From CAZENU01 sp965117035 (GTDB lineage: Bacteria > Chloroflexota > Dehalococcoidia > Lucifugimonadales > CAZENU01): DNA of 64,000 nt. Positions 18,210-25,810 of the stretch are shown one piece after another (position 1 is the first letter of the stretch; every line of letters begins with the position of its first letter). Position numbers and translations under genes: made by a program. The notes under the pieces were generated by a model. The model was not told the DNA's origin. It saw nothing but the letters and a program-made list of their open reading frames with translations, and did not search any database. The stretch lies in the NCBI GenBank assembly GCA_965117035.1, contig OZ220748.1:744001-808000 (forward strand), read 5' to 3'.

Positions 18210-19556
18210 GTGTCAAACGACTCCCCGCGGATAGACCTCCAGACCATCACGTCCCTGTGCAAGCGCAGGGGCTTCCTGTTCCAGAGCAGCGAGATATACG
18301 GCGGCCTCGCCAGCACCTGGGACTACGGACCCCTCGGCGTCGAGCTCAAAAACAACGTCAAGCGCTCCTGGTGGCAGACCTTCGTCTGGGGCCGCCGAGA
18401 CATGGTCGGCCTCGACGCAGCCATACTCATGCACCCGTCCGTCTGGGTCGCCAGCGGACACGTAGGCCACTTCACCGACCCACTCGTAGACTGCACGAGC
18501 TGCCGCCGACGCTACCGCGCCGACCAGCTCGAGGGCGACGCCTGCCCCGGCTGCGGCGAGACCGGGACCTTCACCGACGCGCGCGACTTCAACCTCATGT
18601 TCGAGACCCACATGGGCCCCGTACGCTCCGACGACAACGTCGTCCACCTGCGCCCCGAGACGGCCCAGGGCATCTTCGTCAACTTCGACAACATCGTCAC
18701 GTCGACGCGGCGCAGGCCGCCCTTCGGCGTCGCCCAGATCGGCAAGGCCTTCCGCAACGAGATCACCACCGGCAACTTCATCTTCCGCACCCGCGAGTTC
18801 GAGATCATGGAGATCGAGTTCTTCGTCAAGCCCGGCGAGGACGACGAGTGGCACCAGAGATGGCTCGACGACTGCATGGCCTGGTACACCGGCCTCGGCG
18901 TCGACCCCGACAACCTGCGGCTGCGCCCCCACGAGCCGGACGAGCTCGCCCACTACGCAAAGGCGACCTACGACATCGAGTACTCATACCCCTGGGGCTG
19001 GGGCGAGATACAGGGCATCTGCAACCGCACCGACTACGATCTCAAGGCGCACACGGAGGCCAGCGGCGAGTCGCTCACGTACTTCGACGAGCAGTCCAGG
19101 GAGCGCTACACGCCCTACGTCATCGAGCCGTCCGCCGGTGTCGACCGGTCGGTGATGACCTTCCTGGTGGACGCCTACACCGAGGAGGAGGCTCTCAGCG
19201 CGAAGGGCAAGCCGGAGAAGCGCGTCGTGCTCAGGCTCCACCCCACCCTCGCGCCCGTCAAGGTCGCCGTGCTGCCCCTCAGCCGCAACGAGCGCCTGGC
19301 GCCGACGGCCCGCGAGGTGCACGACCTGGTGCGCGAATCGGGCGCCGTCGACGGCCTGGTCCAGTACGACGACGCCCAGAGCATCGGCCGCCGCTACCGC
19401 CGCCAGGACGAGGTCGGCACCCCGCTCTGCGTCACCGTCGACTTCGACACCCTCGACGACAACCAGGTCACCATCCGCGACCGCGACACCATGGCCCAGA
19501 CCCGCGTCCCCATAGCCGACCTGGTAGACGAGATCAGCCGCCGCTACGCTGGATGA
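18210..19556 (+). CDS. glyQS: Glycyl-tRNA synthetase (alpha2 type)
   Basis: A 448-residue class II synthetase of the single-chain homodimer type. It begins LQTITSLCKRRGFLFQSSEI with the class II core motifs further on (motif 2 FRNEITT...RTREFEIMEIEFF, motif 3 within PSAGVDRSVM). An inserted zinc-finger-like segment carries CTSCRRRY...CPGCGE. It charges tRNA-Gly in the cytoplasm. The GTG at 18210 is chosen because GAGAGG lies before it and the N-terminal extension upstream (from 18102) runs through promoter and repeat DNA. Its TGA overlaps the ATG of the DUF4258 gene, so that small gene set is cotranscribed with an essential gene. Confidence 0.95.
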   Translation: MSNDSPRIDLQTITSLCKRRGFLFQSSEIYGGLASTWDYGPLGVELKNNVKRSWWQTFVWGRRDMVGLDAAILMHPSVWVASGHVGHFTDPLVDCTSCRRRYRADQLEGDACPGCGETGTFTDARDFNLMFETHMGPVRSDDNVVHLRPETAQGIFVNFDNIVTSTRRRPPFGVAQIGKAFRNEITTGNFIFRTREFEIMEIEFFVKPGEDDEWHQRWLDDCMAWYTGLGVDPDNLRLRPHEPDELAHYAKATYDIEYSYPWGWGEIQGICNRTDYDLKAHTEASGESLTYFDEQSRERYTPYVIEPSAGVDRSVMTFLVDAYTEEEALSAKGKPEKRVVLRLHPTLAPVKVAVLPLSRNERLAPTAREVHDLVRESGAVDGLVQYDDAQSIGRRYRRQDEVGTPLCVTVDFDTLDDNQVTIRDRDTMAQTRVPIADLVDEISRRYAG

Positions 19557-19861
19557 CCTGGGAGCAGATTCAGGAGGCGATACGAGCTCACGGCCTTATC
19601 CTGTCACGCCATGCTCAGCACGAACGAGTCGCCGAAGGGGTCAACGTTGACGAAATCTTACAAGCACGGCTGGCTGGTATAATCGTGGAGGACTATCCGA
19701 CACACATGCGTGGCTCGTGCTGCCTGGTCTACGGGCAAACAGAGGCGGGACGCGACCTCCACGTCGTTGTAACGTCGACGCTCGTGCCCGTTCTGGTGAT
19801 CACGGTGTACGAACCGACAGCGCCGCGTTGGACTACGCCCGTAACGCGAGGTACGAGATGA
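19553..19861 (+). CDS. DUF4258 domain protein (toxin-like)
   Basis: A 102-residue protein starting at ATG 19553, overlapping the glyQS stop (ATGA). It has the DUF4258 pattern: an N-terminal helix, then LSRHAQHERVAEGVNVDEIL, then GSCCLVYGQTEAGRDLHVVV and VLVITVYEP. The fold is close to the RelE/BrnT/MqsR type, and DUF4258 genes are often paired with YgiT-type zinc-finger genes, as here. A toxin role is inferred from this pairing, not shown. The next gene overlaps by four bases. Confidence 0.82.
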   Translation: MTWEQIQEAIRAHGLILSRHAQHERVAEGVNVDEILQARLAGIIVEDYPTHMRGSCCLVYGQTEAGRDLHVVVTSTLVPVLVITVYEPTAPRWTTPVTRGTR

Positions 19862-20106
19862 TGGAATGCACCCTTTGCCATTCAGACTCTTACCGGGACA
19901 AGCTGGTCGTGTTCAGCGCCCGCCGCGACGGCCGCCTGATCGTCGTCGAAGACGTCCCCGCGCTGGTCTGCGGCATGTGCGGCGACCAGGTGTTTACGGA
20001 AGAGGTCTCCAGGGGCATCGACCGCGCCCTTGAGGGCGAGCCCGCCTACTCGTCGCCAATCTACCGGTTCCCCGCCGAGGCGACCTCGCCGGGAGGCGAT
20101 GGATGA
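19858..20106 (+). CDS. YgiT-type zinc-finger protein 1 (MqsA N-domain-like)
   Basis: An 82-residue protein (ATG 19858 or 19861) with two CxxC pairs: MECTLCHS at the N-terminus and VCGMCGDQ in the middle. This is the zinc-binding half of MqsA/YgiT antitoxins without the HTH domain. A C-terminal RGIDRALEGEP helix follows. It is probably the antitoxin partner of the DUF4258 protein. It overlaps the stop of the DUF4258 gene and the start of its own paralogue. Confidence 0.85.
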   Translation: MMECTLCHSDSYRDKLVVFSARRDGRLIVVEDVPALVCGMCGDQVFTEEVSRGIDRALEGEPAYSSPIYRFPAEATSPGGDG

Positions 20107-20348
20107 AGGAATGCACGGTGTGCCACTCGGGCGCTTACCGGCAGAAGCTGGTCCTGTTCAGCGCCCGCCGCGGCGACCGGCTGATCGTGGTGGATGACGT
20201 TCCCGCCCTCGTGTGCGAGACGTGCGGCGACCAGATATTGGCCGCGAACGTCGACAGGGGCATCGAGCTCGCGATCCAGGGTGAGCCCGCCTACTCCGCG
20301 CCCATCTATCGCTTCCCCAAGACTTCCCCCCCCCCGCTGACGCCGTAA
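20103..20348 (+). CDS. YgiT-type zinc-finger protein 2 (tandem paralogue)
   Basis: An 81-residue close relative of the preceding protein with the same CxxC pairs (CTVCHS, CETCGDQ) and YSAPIYRFP C-terminus. DNA identity is high across the first 150 bp, so this is a recent tandem duplication. It overlaps the previous stop by ATGA. One copy may be free to take another partner, or the two may form a heterodimer. The C-terminus ends in a run of prolines. Confidence 0.85.
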   Translation: MKECTVCHSGAYRQKLVLFSARRGDRLIVVDDVPALVCETCGDQILAANVDRGIELAIQGEPAYSAPIYRFPKTSPPPLTP

Positions 20349-20400
20349 CGCGTTCGCCGCCTGATACGATTCCAAGCCAAGCGCGGCAAGGAGTCCGAAC

Positions 20401-20688
20401 ATGGCATTGGCCGTCGGAGTCGTCCCGCCGATCCAATACCTCGACCGGCCGGACGAGGAAGTCATAGACTTCATCTGGTATCTCGACTTCAACCTGGAGC
20501 AATCCGACTGGCACGTAGCCTCGGATACCCACACGGTCGTCGAATACACGCGAGAGTCGATGGCCCGACAGCTTGCGGAGTACGTAAAGAGCAAGCGCCC
20601 GACCGAACAAGCGGTCGGCGCAATTCGAGAGTGGGTCGACGGCTTGCCTTGGAACGGCAACGAGATTACCCTACACCTAAGTTGGTGA
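20401..20688 (+). CDS. Hypothetical protein, DGLPW family, copy A
   Basis: A 95-residue acidic protein with AAGGAG before its ATG. It is a paralogue of the protein at 22831-23115: both share VGVV...YL-RP, F-W-LD-N, DW, V-YTRE, a W-DGLPW motif and a LHL-W C-terminus. I do not recognise the family. The two copies lie either side of the AIPR gene, about 2.4 kb apart, facing the same way, while the AIPR gene is on the opposite strand. Confidence 0.7.
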   Translation: MALAVGVVPPIQYLDRPDEEVIDFIWYLDFNLEQSDWHVASDTHTVVEYTRESMARQLAEYVKSKRPTEQAVGAIREWVDGLPWNGNEITLHLSW

Positions 20689-20714
20689 GCCTCAGCGCGA
20701 CTCAAAGCTAGGCG

Positions 20715-22505
20715 TCAGGCGACAGCCGAACCGTTACCAGATGTTAGCCAGCGATCCTCTATCAGTCTGTTGTGGCGCCGAGTGAAGGCTTCGTAGTTAT
20801 CGGCTGACCTGAACAGTTGCCTGAGTTGAAGCGGGCGCCCAGATTCGTTAGCGCTCTCCTGCCTGACTTCAACGACATACGTAACGGTATCGACGGCGAT
20901 CCTATGATGATCCGGGAACCATTCGTCCAAAGTCTCGCTGAGCCGCTTGACCGTCGCAATGGGCAACTCCTGGTATGTGGACGCCCGTTGCAACCGAACG
21001 ATACTTCTTCCGATAAGCCACAAGATGTGCAGCCTGCCGTGTTCTCGCTCGTCGCTACGCTTACCAGTACTGTCGCTGTAACTCTTCCACTCGTCCTGGA
21101 CTCTCTTGTAGACCAGCCATGGGAGTCTCAGACGTTCAGCCTCGATCCCAGGGAAGAACACCTGCCTATAGGCCCCATGCAGGTTTGAGGTCGACCGTGG
21201 AACCTCCCGCAGTCTGTCCTTAGCTTCACCCGGCGACCCAACGAAGGCCCACATGGTCTGAGCCATGTCCTTGACCGTTGCTCGCGCGACGCCAGAACTA
21301 CTGGACATATACTTGTACTGCCCACGTCCGAGCTCATAGAACACCGGAGGTTCCAAGTCTTTGAATTCCTCGTGGAGCCGTTCCTGATCAGTCTGGTCGA
21401 AAAGGAAATCCCAGTCCTTCATCTGGGACTGTTTGTTGCTCGCCGCGCTAATCTCATGTCTCAGATTGGACGACGGGTCTTCGACCAACTTCAGCGTTAC
21501 AGTGGCACCACCGAGCGCACCTCCTCTGCGCCAGTGATCGTAGACGCTGAAAGTTGTCTGGCAGCCGTTGACGATCTGAAAGTCTCTCACGCGAACTCTC
21601 GCGGTACCGCCATGCCTATCCACATTGAAGCCGGCGCACACGGCGGAAAGCCCGTTGTTCATGAGTTGGAATCGGGCCCTACGGTCCTGATCCTCAAGCG
21701 TAGCCTTGATCTCCTTGTTGACCGCAACGGCCCCGAGCGGCCCTCTCGGGTTGAAGCGGAAGATAGCGTATTTGTGGTCATCGAACGTCTTGGCCAACAC
21801 TTCAAGATCAAGAGTAGCGATTAGACAGTTGAATCCGCCAGACCGTGATTGATGATAGCCCGACGGATCGATCTCCAGAGTCAACCCGATCTCTCGATCC
21901 TCATTCAACGAATCGATGACCCGGATCAGGTGCTCTATGTCGACCACGGTAGCGAAGTGTGGAACGTCGATGCTGTCTCCGCCAATGCGAAGGGTTAGGC
22001 GGCTATCAGCCCATGCACTAGCACGAGCCTGCAATTGGCTTGTCGCCCGCAAGGTCGTCAGGTAGACAAGTTGGAGTTCATATCCGTCCAAGAGGACGCG
22101 ACGGAACGTCGGGGCGAAATCCAATATCTGTTCGTTGGATATCTCAGCAAGCACCTGCGGGGTCGCAAGTCTATTGGGCACCTCAAGAAAATTGGCCAAG
22201 TCGCCCATTCTGAGGTTACCTGGCGTGGACCGATACTTTGATTGGAAGAGATAGACAGTCATGGCATCATCGTCCACGTAGTAGGCATCTAGCTCAAGGT
22301 CGTCCCTACCATCGGTGATGTTGGCCAGCAGATCGTCTTCCGTAGGCGGATTCTCAGTCTGATCCAAATGAAGGTCAGCGGCCCAATAGAGAAACCCCTT
22401 TGCCATGTCACCGTCGAACAGACGATCAGCCGGGGTCGTAACCCTGTTGGCGATCCTCTCAACCTCCCGGAGCCGCTGTTCATTGCGTTGTTGGCGCGTG
22501 GGCAT
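20715..22505 (-). CDS. AIPR family phage-resistance protein with N-terminal nuclease-like motif
   Basis: A 596-residue protein. The AIPR (abortive infection phage resistance) core is clear in the middle: NPRGPLGAVAVNKEIKATLE, RFQLMNNGLSAVC and FQIVNGCQTT. The N-terminus has a PD-(D/E)xK-like pattern, D73 and QSK90 (VYLFQSK), as expected for a Mrr/restriction-type nuclease. It would act in the cytoplasm against foreign DNA or cause growth arrest during infection; no methylase lies nearby. The GC content is visibly lower than that of the neighbours, a sign of transfer. It ends 26 bp from the convergent gene at 20688. Confidence 0.88.
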   Translation of the reverse strand: MPTRQQRNEQRLREVERIANRVTTPADRLFDGDMAKGFLYWAADLHLDQTENPPTEDDLLANITDGRDDLELDAYYVDDDAMTVYLFQSKYRSTPGNLRMGDLANFLEVPNRLATPQVLAEISNEQILDFAPTFRRVLLDGYELQLVYLTTLRATSQLQARASAWADSRLTLRIGGDSIDVPHFATVVDIEHLIRVIDSLNEDREIGLTLEIDPSGYHQSRSGGFNCLIATLDLEVLAKTFDDHKYAIFRFNPRGPLGAVAVNKEIKATLEDQDRRARFQLMNNGLSAVCAGFNVDRHGGTARVRVRDFQIVNGCQTTFSVYDHWRRGGALGGATVTLKLVEDPSSNLRHEISAASNKQSQMKDWDFLFDQTDQERLHEEFKDLEPPVFYELGRGQYKYMSSSSGVARATVKDMAQTMWAFVGSPGEAKDRLREVPRSTSNLHGAYRQVFFPGIEAERLRLPWLVYKRVQDEWKSYSDSTGKRSDEREHGRLHILWLIGRSIVRLQRASTYQELPIATVKRLSETLDEWFPDHHRIAVDTVTYVVEVRQESANESGRPLQLRQLFRSADNYEAFTRRHNRLIEDRWLTSGNGSAVA

Positions 22506-22830
22506 GGAGAATTCCTCGTTGGCCTGGTTGACTCGACGCGACCATTATAGGAGTGCGGACTTGTGGGGTCCACAACGGCAACTACGACAGGTTCCTGCCA
22601 GGGTAGCCGACTCGGTCCCGGTCACGTAGGCCAACCGAGTTACTCGGGGCGCTCCGTGGATCCATCGACTTGATCACTCGCCCATTTCTCCAACTGCTTG
22701 CTCAGGGAGCCGAGTTCCTCAACCAGTGGCATCGTGCCGGTCGACCAACCTGTCCCTGCGCCAAGCCCTTCGCTGTTAGATGTCCGGGTCCGCTACACTC
22801 CGTGGCCAAAGAAGGCCAAGGAGGTTCAAC
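22506..22830. other. Gap between AIPR gene and DGLPW copy B
   Basis: A minus-strand TATAAT at 22544-22549 (38 bp before the AIPR ATG) is the likely AIPR -10. A 30-codon minus-strand frame at 22640-22732 reads like the end of a protein but has no recognisable family. Nothing else is seen. Confidence 0.4.
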
Positions 22831-23115
22831 ATGGGACTAGACGTTGGGGTCGTTCAGGTCGACTACCTGCCCCGCCCGGTCGGGCCGGCCTACCGTTTCC
22901 TGTGGCACCTGAACGAGAACGCGGACGAGGCCGACTGGAACGGCTCCACTGCCGAGAACACGTTCGTCCAGTACACCCGCGAGACACTGAGGGCGGAATT
23001 GGACGACTACGCCTCCAGGAACGACCTCTCGGAGAGCGAGCAACACGGGCTCAGGCGCTGGCTGGACGGCCTTCCGTGGAAGGACGACCTGATCATGCTG
23101 CATCTGACATGGTAG
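22831..23115 (+). CDS. Hypothetical protein, DGLPW family, copy B
   Basis: A 94-residue protein starting at ATG 22831 behind AAGGAGG. It shares the whole layout of copy A (20401), including LDVGVV, YTRETL, RRWLDGLPW and the LHLTW end. The upstream GGCCAAAGAAGGCCAAGGAGG is similar in outline to the upstream of copy A. The function is unknown; the length and acidity would fit a small regulator or an anti-defence or immunity partner, but this is only a guess. Confidence 0.7.
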   Translation: MGLDVGVVQVDYLPRPVGPAYRFLWHLNENADEADWNGSTAENTFVQYTRETLRAELDDYASRNDLSESEQHGLRRWLDGLPWKDDLIMLHLTW

Positions 23116-23189
23116 GAAGGGCGCGTCACCACGTCTGGCATGGGATTCCAGCCATAAGATATGATCCCAGGCTGTAGGAGACAGCCGCC

Positions 23190-23603
23190 GTGCCCACGCC
23201 GAAGCGTCATCGAGACCGCAGCGCCCAACTCCTCGAACACGCCTGGGAGGAGTTCGACAAGGGGGACCTGGTACAGGCCTCCGAGAAGGCTTGGGGCGCG
23301 GTCGCCCACTAGGTCAAGTCAGTTGCCTCGGAACGCGGCTGGACTAACGGGTCGCATCGAGACATAGGCGACAACGCCAGGCGGCTGATACGGCTGACGC
23401 CCTCTCCAGCGGAGAGCCGCAGGATATTCATGGCGATGAACGCGCTTCATGTCAACTTCTACGAGGAGAACCTGCACTCGGAGGACATCAGCCAGGCCAT
23501 AGATGACGCCCGGGTGCTGATAGACTCCATGAAGATTGCCGAATCGCGGCTCCCGCAAGGACGCGAGTCCGGCGCGGCCCCCGACACCGGCCCGCCGGCG
23601 TAA
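23190..23603 (+). pseudogene. PaREP1/HEPN-like gene broken by one in-frame TAG
   Basis: Reading from GTG 23190 gives 137 codons ending at TAA 23601, with a single TAG at 23310-23312. The two halves join perfectly into a PaREP1-like protein: AWEEFDKGDLVQASEKAWGA, then (after the TAG) a GW...H stretch and ALHVNFYEENLHSEDI. The family has a HEPN-type helical fold and is common in archaea and Chloroflexota. A single base change would restore it, so the loss is recent, or there is stop readthrough, or it is an assembly error. Confidence 0.75.
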
Positions 23604-23751
23604 GCGCTCGTCCGCTTGGGCCGAACCGGCTGTTGGGCCGGTCCGAAGCGGCCAAGACTATCAGCAAAGCTGGACCTCCCACACCGGCGCGAGCCGGTGC
23701 GCCCAGTTATCATCCAACGCCGCGCAAATCGCAACTACCACTTTCATATTT

Positions 23752-23793
23752 CATGCAATGTTAAGGTGTCGCTTTAGTATTGCATGGTATAAT
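23752..23793 (+). promoter_or_regulatory. Promoter with inverted repeat, leaderless DUF4143 gene
   Basis: TATAAT at 23788-23793 lies 8 bp before the ATG at 23802, so transcription would begin at or next to the start codon. CATGCAAT (23752-23759) and ATTGCATG (23779-23786) form a perfect 8-bp inverted repeat around the -35 region, a good operator. Confidence 0.6.
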
Positions 23794-23801
23794 GACCTCC
23801 C

Positions 23802-24977
23802 ATGCTCGCGACACGGCTCCTCGAACTGCCCCCGCCCGGGACCGAGACGTTCTTCCTGTGGGGGCCCCGACAGGCCGGGAAGACGACGCTGCTCAGGCAG
23901 TCCTACCCCGACGCCCGGTGGGTAGACCTGCTCAGGAGCGACGACTTCAGGCGCTACTCGGCCAACCCCGAGTTCCTGCGCCAGGAGATAGAGGCCGACG
24001 GGCCGGACCCGGCCCGCCAGATCGTCATCGACGAGGTGCAGAAGGTCCCCGCCCTGCTCGACGAGGTCCACTGGCTGATGGAGAACCGGGGACTCAGCTT
24101 CGCGCTGTGCGGCTCCAGCGCCCGCAAGGTGCGTCGCGGCGCCGCCAACCTGCTCGGAGGCCGGGCCGTCCGGCTGGAGCTGAGAGGCCTCACCGCCGGC
24201 GAGCTCGGTGACGACTTCGACCTCCGCAGGATGCTCAACCACGGCTACCTGCCCCGGATATACGCGTCGGGCCGCCCCACCCGGCTGCTCGACGCCTACG
24301 TGGCCGACTACCTCAGGGAGGAGATCGCCGCCGAGGGCCTCGTCCGCAACCTGCCCGCCTTCTCCGGCTTCCTCGACGCCGCGGCCCTGAGCGACGGCGA
24401 GGCCGTCAACGTCACCAATGTCGCCCGCGAGTGCGGCGTGTCGAGCCCGACCGCGAAAGGCTACTTCGACATCCTGGAGGACACCCTGCTCGGAAGCTGG
24501 CTGCCCGCATACCGCAGACGGCGCAAGCGGAGGCTGGCCGTCGCGCCGAAGTTCTACTTCTCGGACGTCGGCGTCGTGAACCGGCTCGCCCGCCGGGGAG
24601 AGCTCGAACCGGGCTCCGAGCTGTTCGGCAAGGCCTTCGAGAACTGGGTCCACCACGAGCTGCGGGCGTTCGTCGGCTACCGCGAGGTCGACGATGCGCT
24701 GTCGCACTGGCGCCTCCCCAGCGGGATCGAGGTCGACTTCGTGCTCGGCGACGTCCGGCTCGCCATCGAGGCAAGGGCCACCGCCAGGATCACCCGCGAC
24801 CACCTCAAGGGCCTGCGCGCCATCGCCCAGGAGTACCCGGAGATCGGCCGCCGCGTCGTCGTCTGCCTCGAGCCCCGCGCCCGCCGCACCGACGACGGCA
24901 TCGACATCATCCCGGCCCAGGCCTTCGTAGACCGCCTCTGGCGCGGCGACCTCATCGACCAGTCGGACTCGCGCTGA
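23802..24977 (+). CDS. AAA ATPase with DUF4143 domain
   Basis: A 391-residue protein. The AAA_14 domain has Walker A WGPRQAGKTT and Walker B IVIDEVQKVP, followed by sensor-1-like FALCGSSARK. The C-terminal DUF4143 domain carries VGVVNRLARRG...FGKAFENWVHHEL and ends with a PD-(D/E)xK-like IEVDFVLGD...AIEARA pattern. These stand-alone ATPases are widespread in prokaryotes and move often between genomes. Their role is unclear, with links to toxin-antitoxin and defence loci. It appears to be transcribed without a leader. Confidence 0.9.
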   Translation: MLATRLLELPPPGTETFFLWGPRQAGKTTLLRQSYPDARWVDLLRSDDFRRYSANPEFLRQEIEADGPDPARQIVIDEVQKVPALLDEVHWLMENRGLSFALCGSSARKVRRGAANLLGGRAVRLELRGLTAGELGDDFDLRRMLNHGYLPRIYASGRPTRLLDAYVADYLREEIAAEGLVRNLPAFSGFLDAAALSDGEAVNVTNVARECGVSSPTAKGYFDILEDTLLGSWLPAYRRRRKRRLAVAPKFYFSDVGVVNRLARRGELEPGSELFGKAFENWVHHELRAFVGYREVDDALSHWRLPSGIEVDFVLGDVRLAIEARATARITRDHLKGLRAIAQEYPEIGRRVVVCLEPRARRTDDGIDIIPAQAFVDRLWRGDLIDQSDSR

Positions 24978-25012
24978 CGTCTCCACGGCGAACAAGCTGC
25001 CATTTATCGGCC

Positions 25013-25139
25013 GTAACTGTTCAGAGTTGATGGGACACCTGACCCGTTCGCCCCGAGTGCCAGCACCCAATCATCCCCATCATCAGAATCCCACGAATCA
25101 CAGTTCAGACGTTCCGCCTTACCAACTCTGAACAGTTAC
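25013..25139. mobile_element. 127-bp MITE-like element with perfect 17-bp TIRs
   Basis: GTAACTGTTCAGAGTTG at 25013-25029 is the exact reverse complement of CAACTCTGAACAGTTAC at 25123-25139. The inside is non-coding and includes the ACCCGTTCGCCCCGAGT 17-mer found also at 4309, 4352 and (variant) 13832. No clear target duplication is seen at the outer edges. Confidence 0.75.
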
Positions 25140-25212
25140 CCGAAGCAGACTCGGTTGCATCGTACAGCACATCCGTGCTATCCTCCCTACGTGACAACGA
25201 CAAACCCCGTGT

Positions 25213-25242
25213 CCCAACTATCCACTATGCACCATCCACTAT
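25213..25242 (-). repeat. TAGTGGATAGTG short repeat (reverse)
   Basis: On the minus strand this reads ATAGTGGATGGTGCATAGTG followed by GATAGTTGGG. It is the same family as 16870 and 17688. Confidence 0.65.
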
Positions 25243-25251
25243 GAAACACCC

Positions 25252-25380
25252 CTGTTCGATTTTGTCCCGCCCTGTTCCACACCAGATACGAAACCCGGAA
25301 CACCACCTGTCCCATTTTTCGGCAACCTGTTCCACCGCCCAGATAGGAACGGAACACTTTGGGGCACAATGGAACAGCTC
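25252..25380. repeat. Cluster of TGTTCC/GGAACA dyads in two ~55-bp units
   Basis: TGTTCC at 25273 and 25328 and GGAACA at 25297, 25351 and 25371, plus TGTTCG at 25253. Each ~55-bp unit (25271-25325, 25326-25380) has a TGTTCCAC...CCAGATA...GGAACAC layout. It could be an operator array or a pair of hairpins; it ends 72 bp before the RHH antitoxin gene. Confidence 0.55.
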
Positions 25381-25452
25381 ACACGGAAGGCCCGACCCTG
25401 GACCGCGAGCGCGAGTTGACCGCATCGCCACGTCCGCCATACGATTTGCCCC

Positions 25453-25689
25453 GTGAAGACCACCCTGGACATCGACGACTCCCTGTTGCAGGCCCTGCGA
25501 GAGGAGGCCGCGCGCCGCGGTACAACGATGTCCGCGCTGGTCGAGGCGGGCCTCCGGCGTATCCTCTTCGTCGACCCCGCCGCTGCAACCTCCCCCGACC
25601 CTCTGCCGCCGCTCCCGACGTGGCCCGGCGGGCTGCTCGTCGACGTCTCCAACCGCGAAGAGCTCTACCGCGTGATGCACGAGGAGTGA
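25453..25689 (+). CDS. Ribbon-helix-helix antitoxin-like protein (VapB type), without toxin
   Basis: A 78-residue protein. Residues 1-40 are an RHH DNA-binding domain (MKTTLDIDDSLLQALREEAA, then RGTTMSALVEAGLRRIL) of the VapB/DUF2191 type. The C-terminus, PTWPGGLLVDVSNREELY, is the part that would bind a PIN toxin. No toxin gene follows; the next 120 bp are non-coding and then sbcD begins. So it is an orphan antitoxin or a stand-alone regulator. The GTG at 25453 is the only suitable start. Confidence 0.82.
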   Translation: MKTTLDIDDSLLQALREEAARRGTTMSALVEAGLRRILFVDPAAATSPDPLPPLPTWPGGLLVDVSNREELYRVMHEE

Positions 25690-25810
25690 CGCGGGCCAGC
25701 GCTGCCGTCCGACGCCCTCTCCTGTTCCCACCCCGCAGCGCATGCGGCCTCCGCCGCGGTGGTACACTGGCGCCAGACTGAACCGCGGCCCTACGCCCTG
25801 ACGAGCACTC

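Noticed and set aside
22640..22732. 30-codon minus-strand frame between the AIPR gene and DGLPW copy B
   Set aside because: Reads like a protein tail (KQLEKWASDQVDG) but is too short, and has no ribosome site or family. Possibly a gene remnant.
25690..25810. PIN-domain toxin after the RHH antitoxin
   Set aside because: No frame longer than shadow size is present before sbcD starts at 25811.
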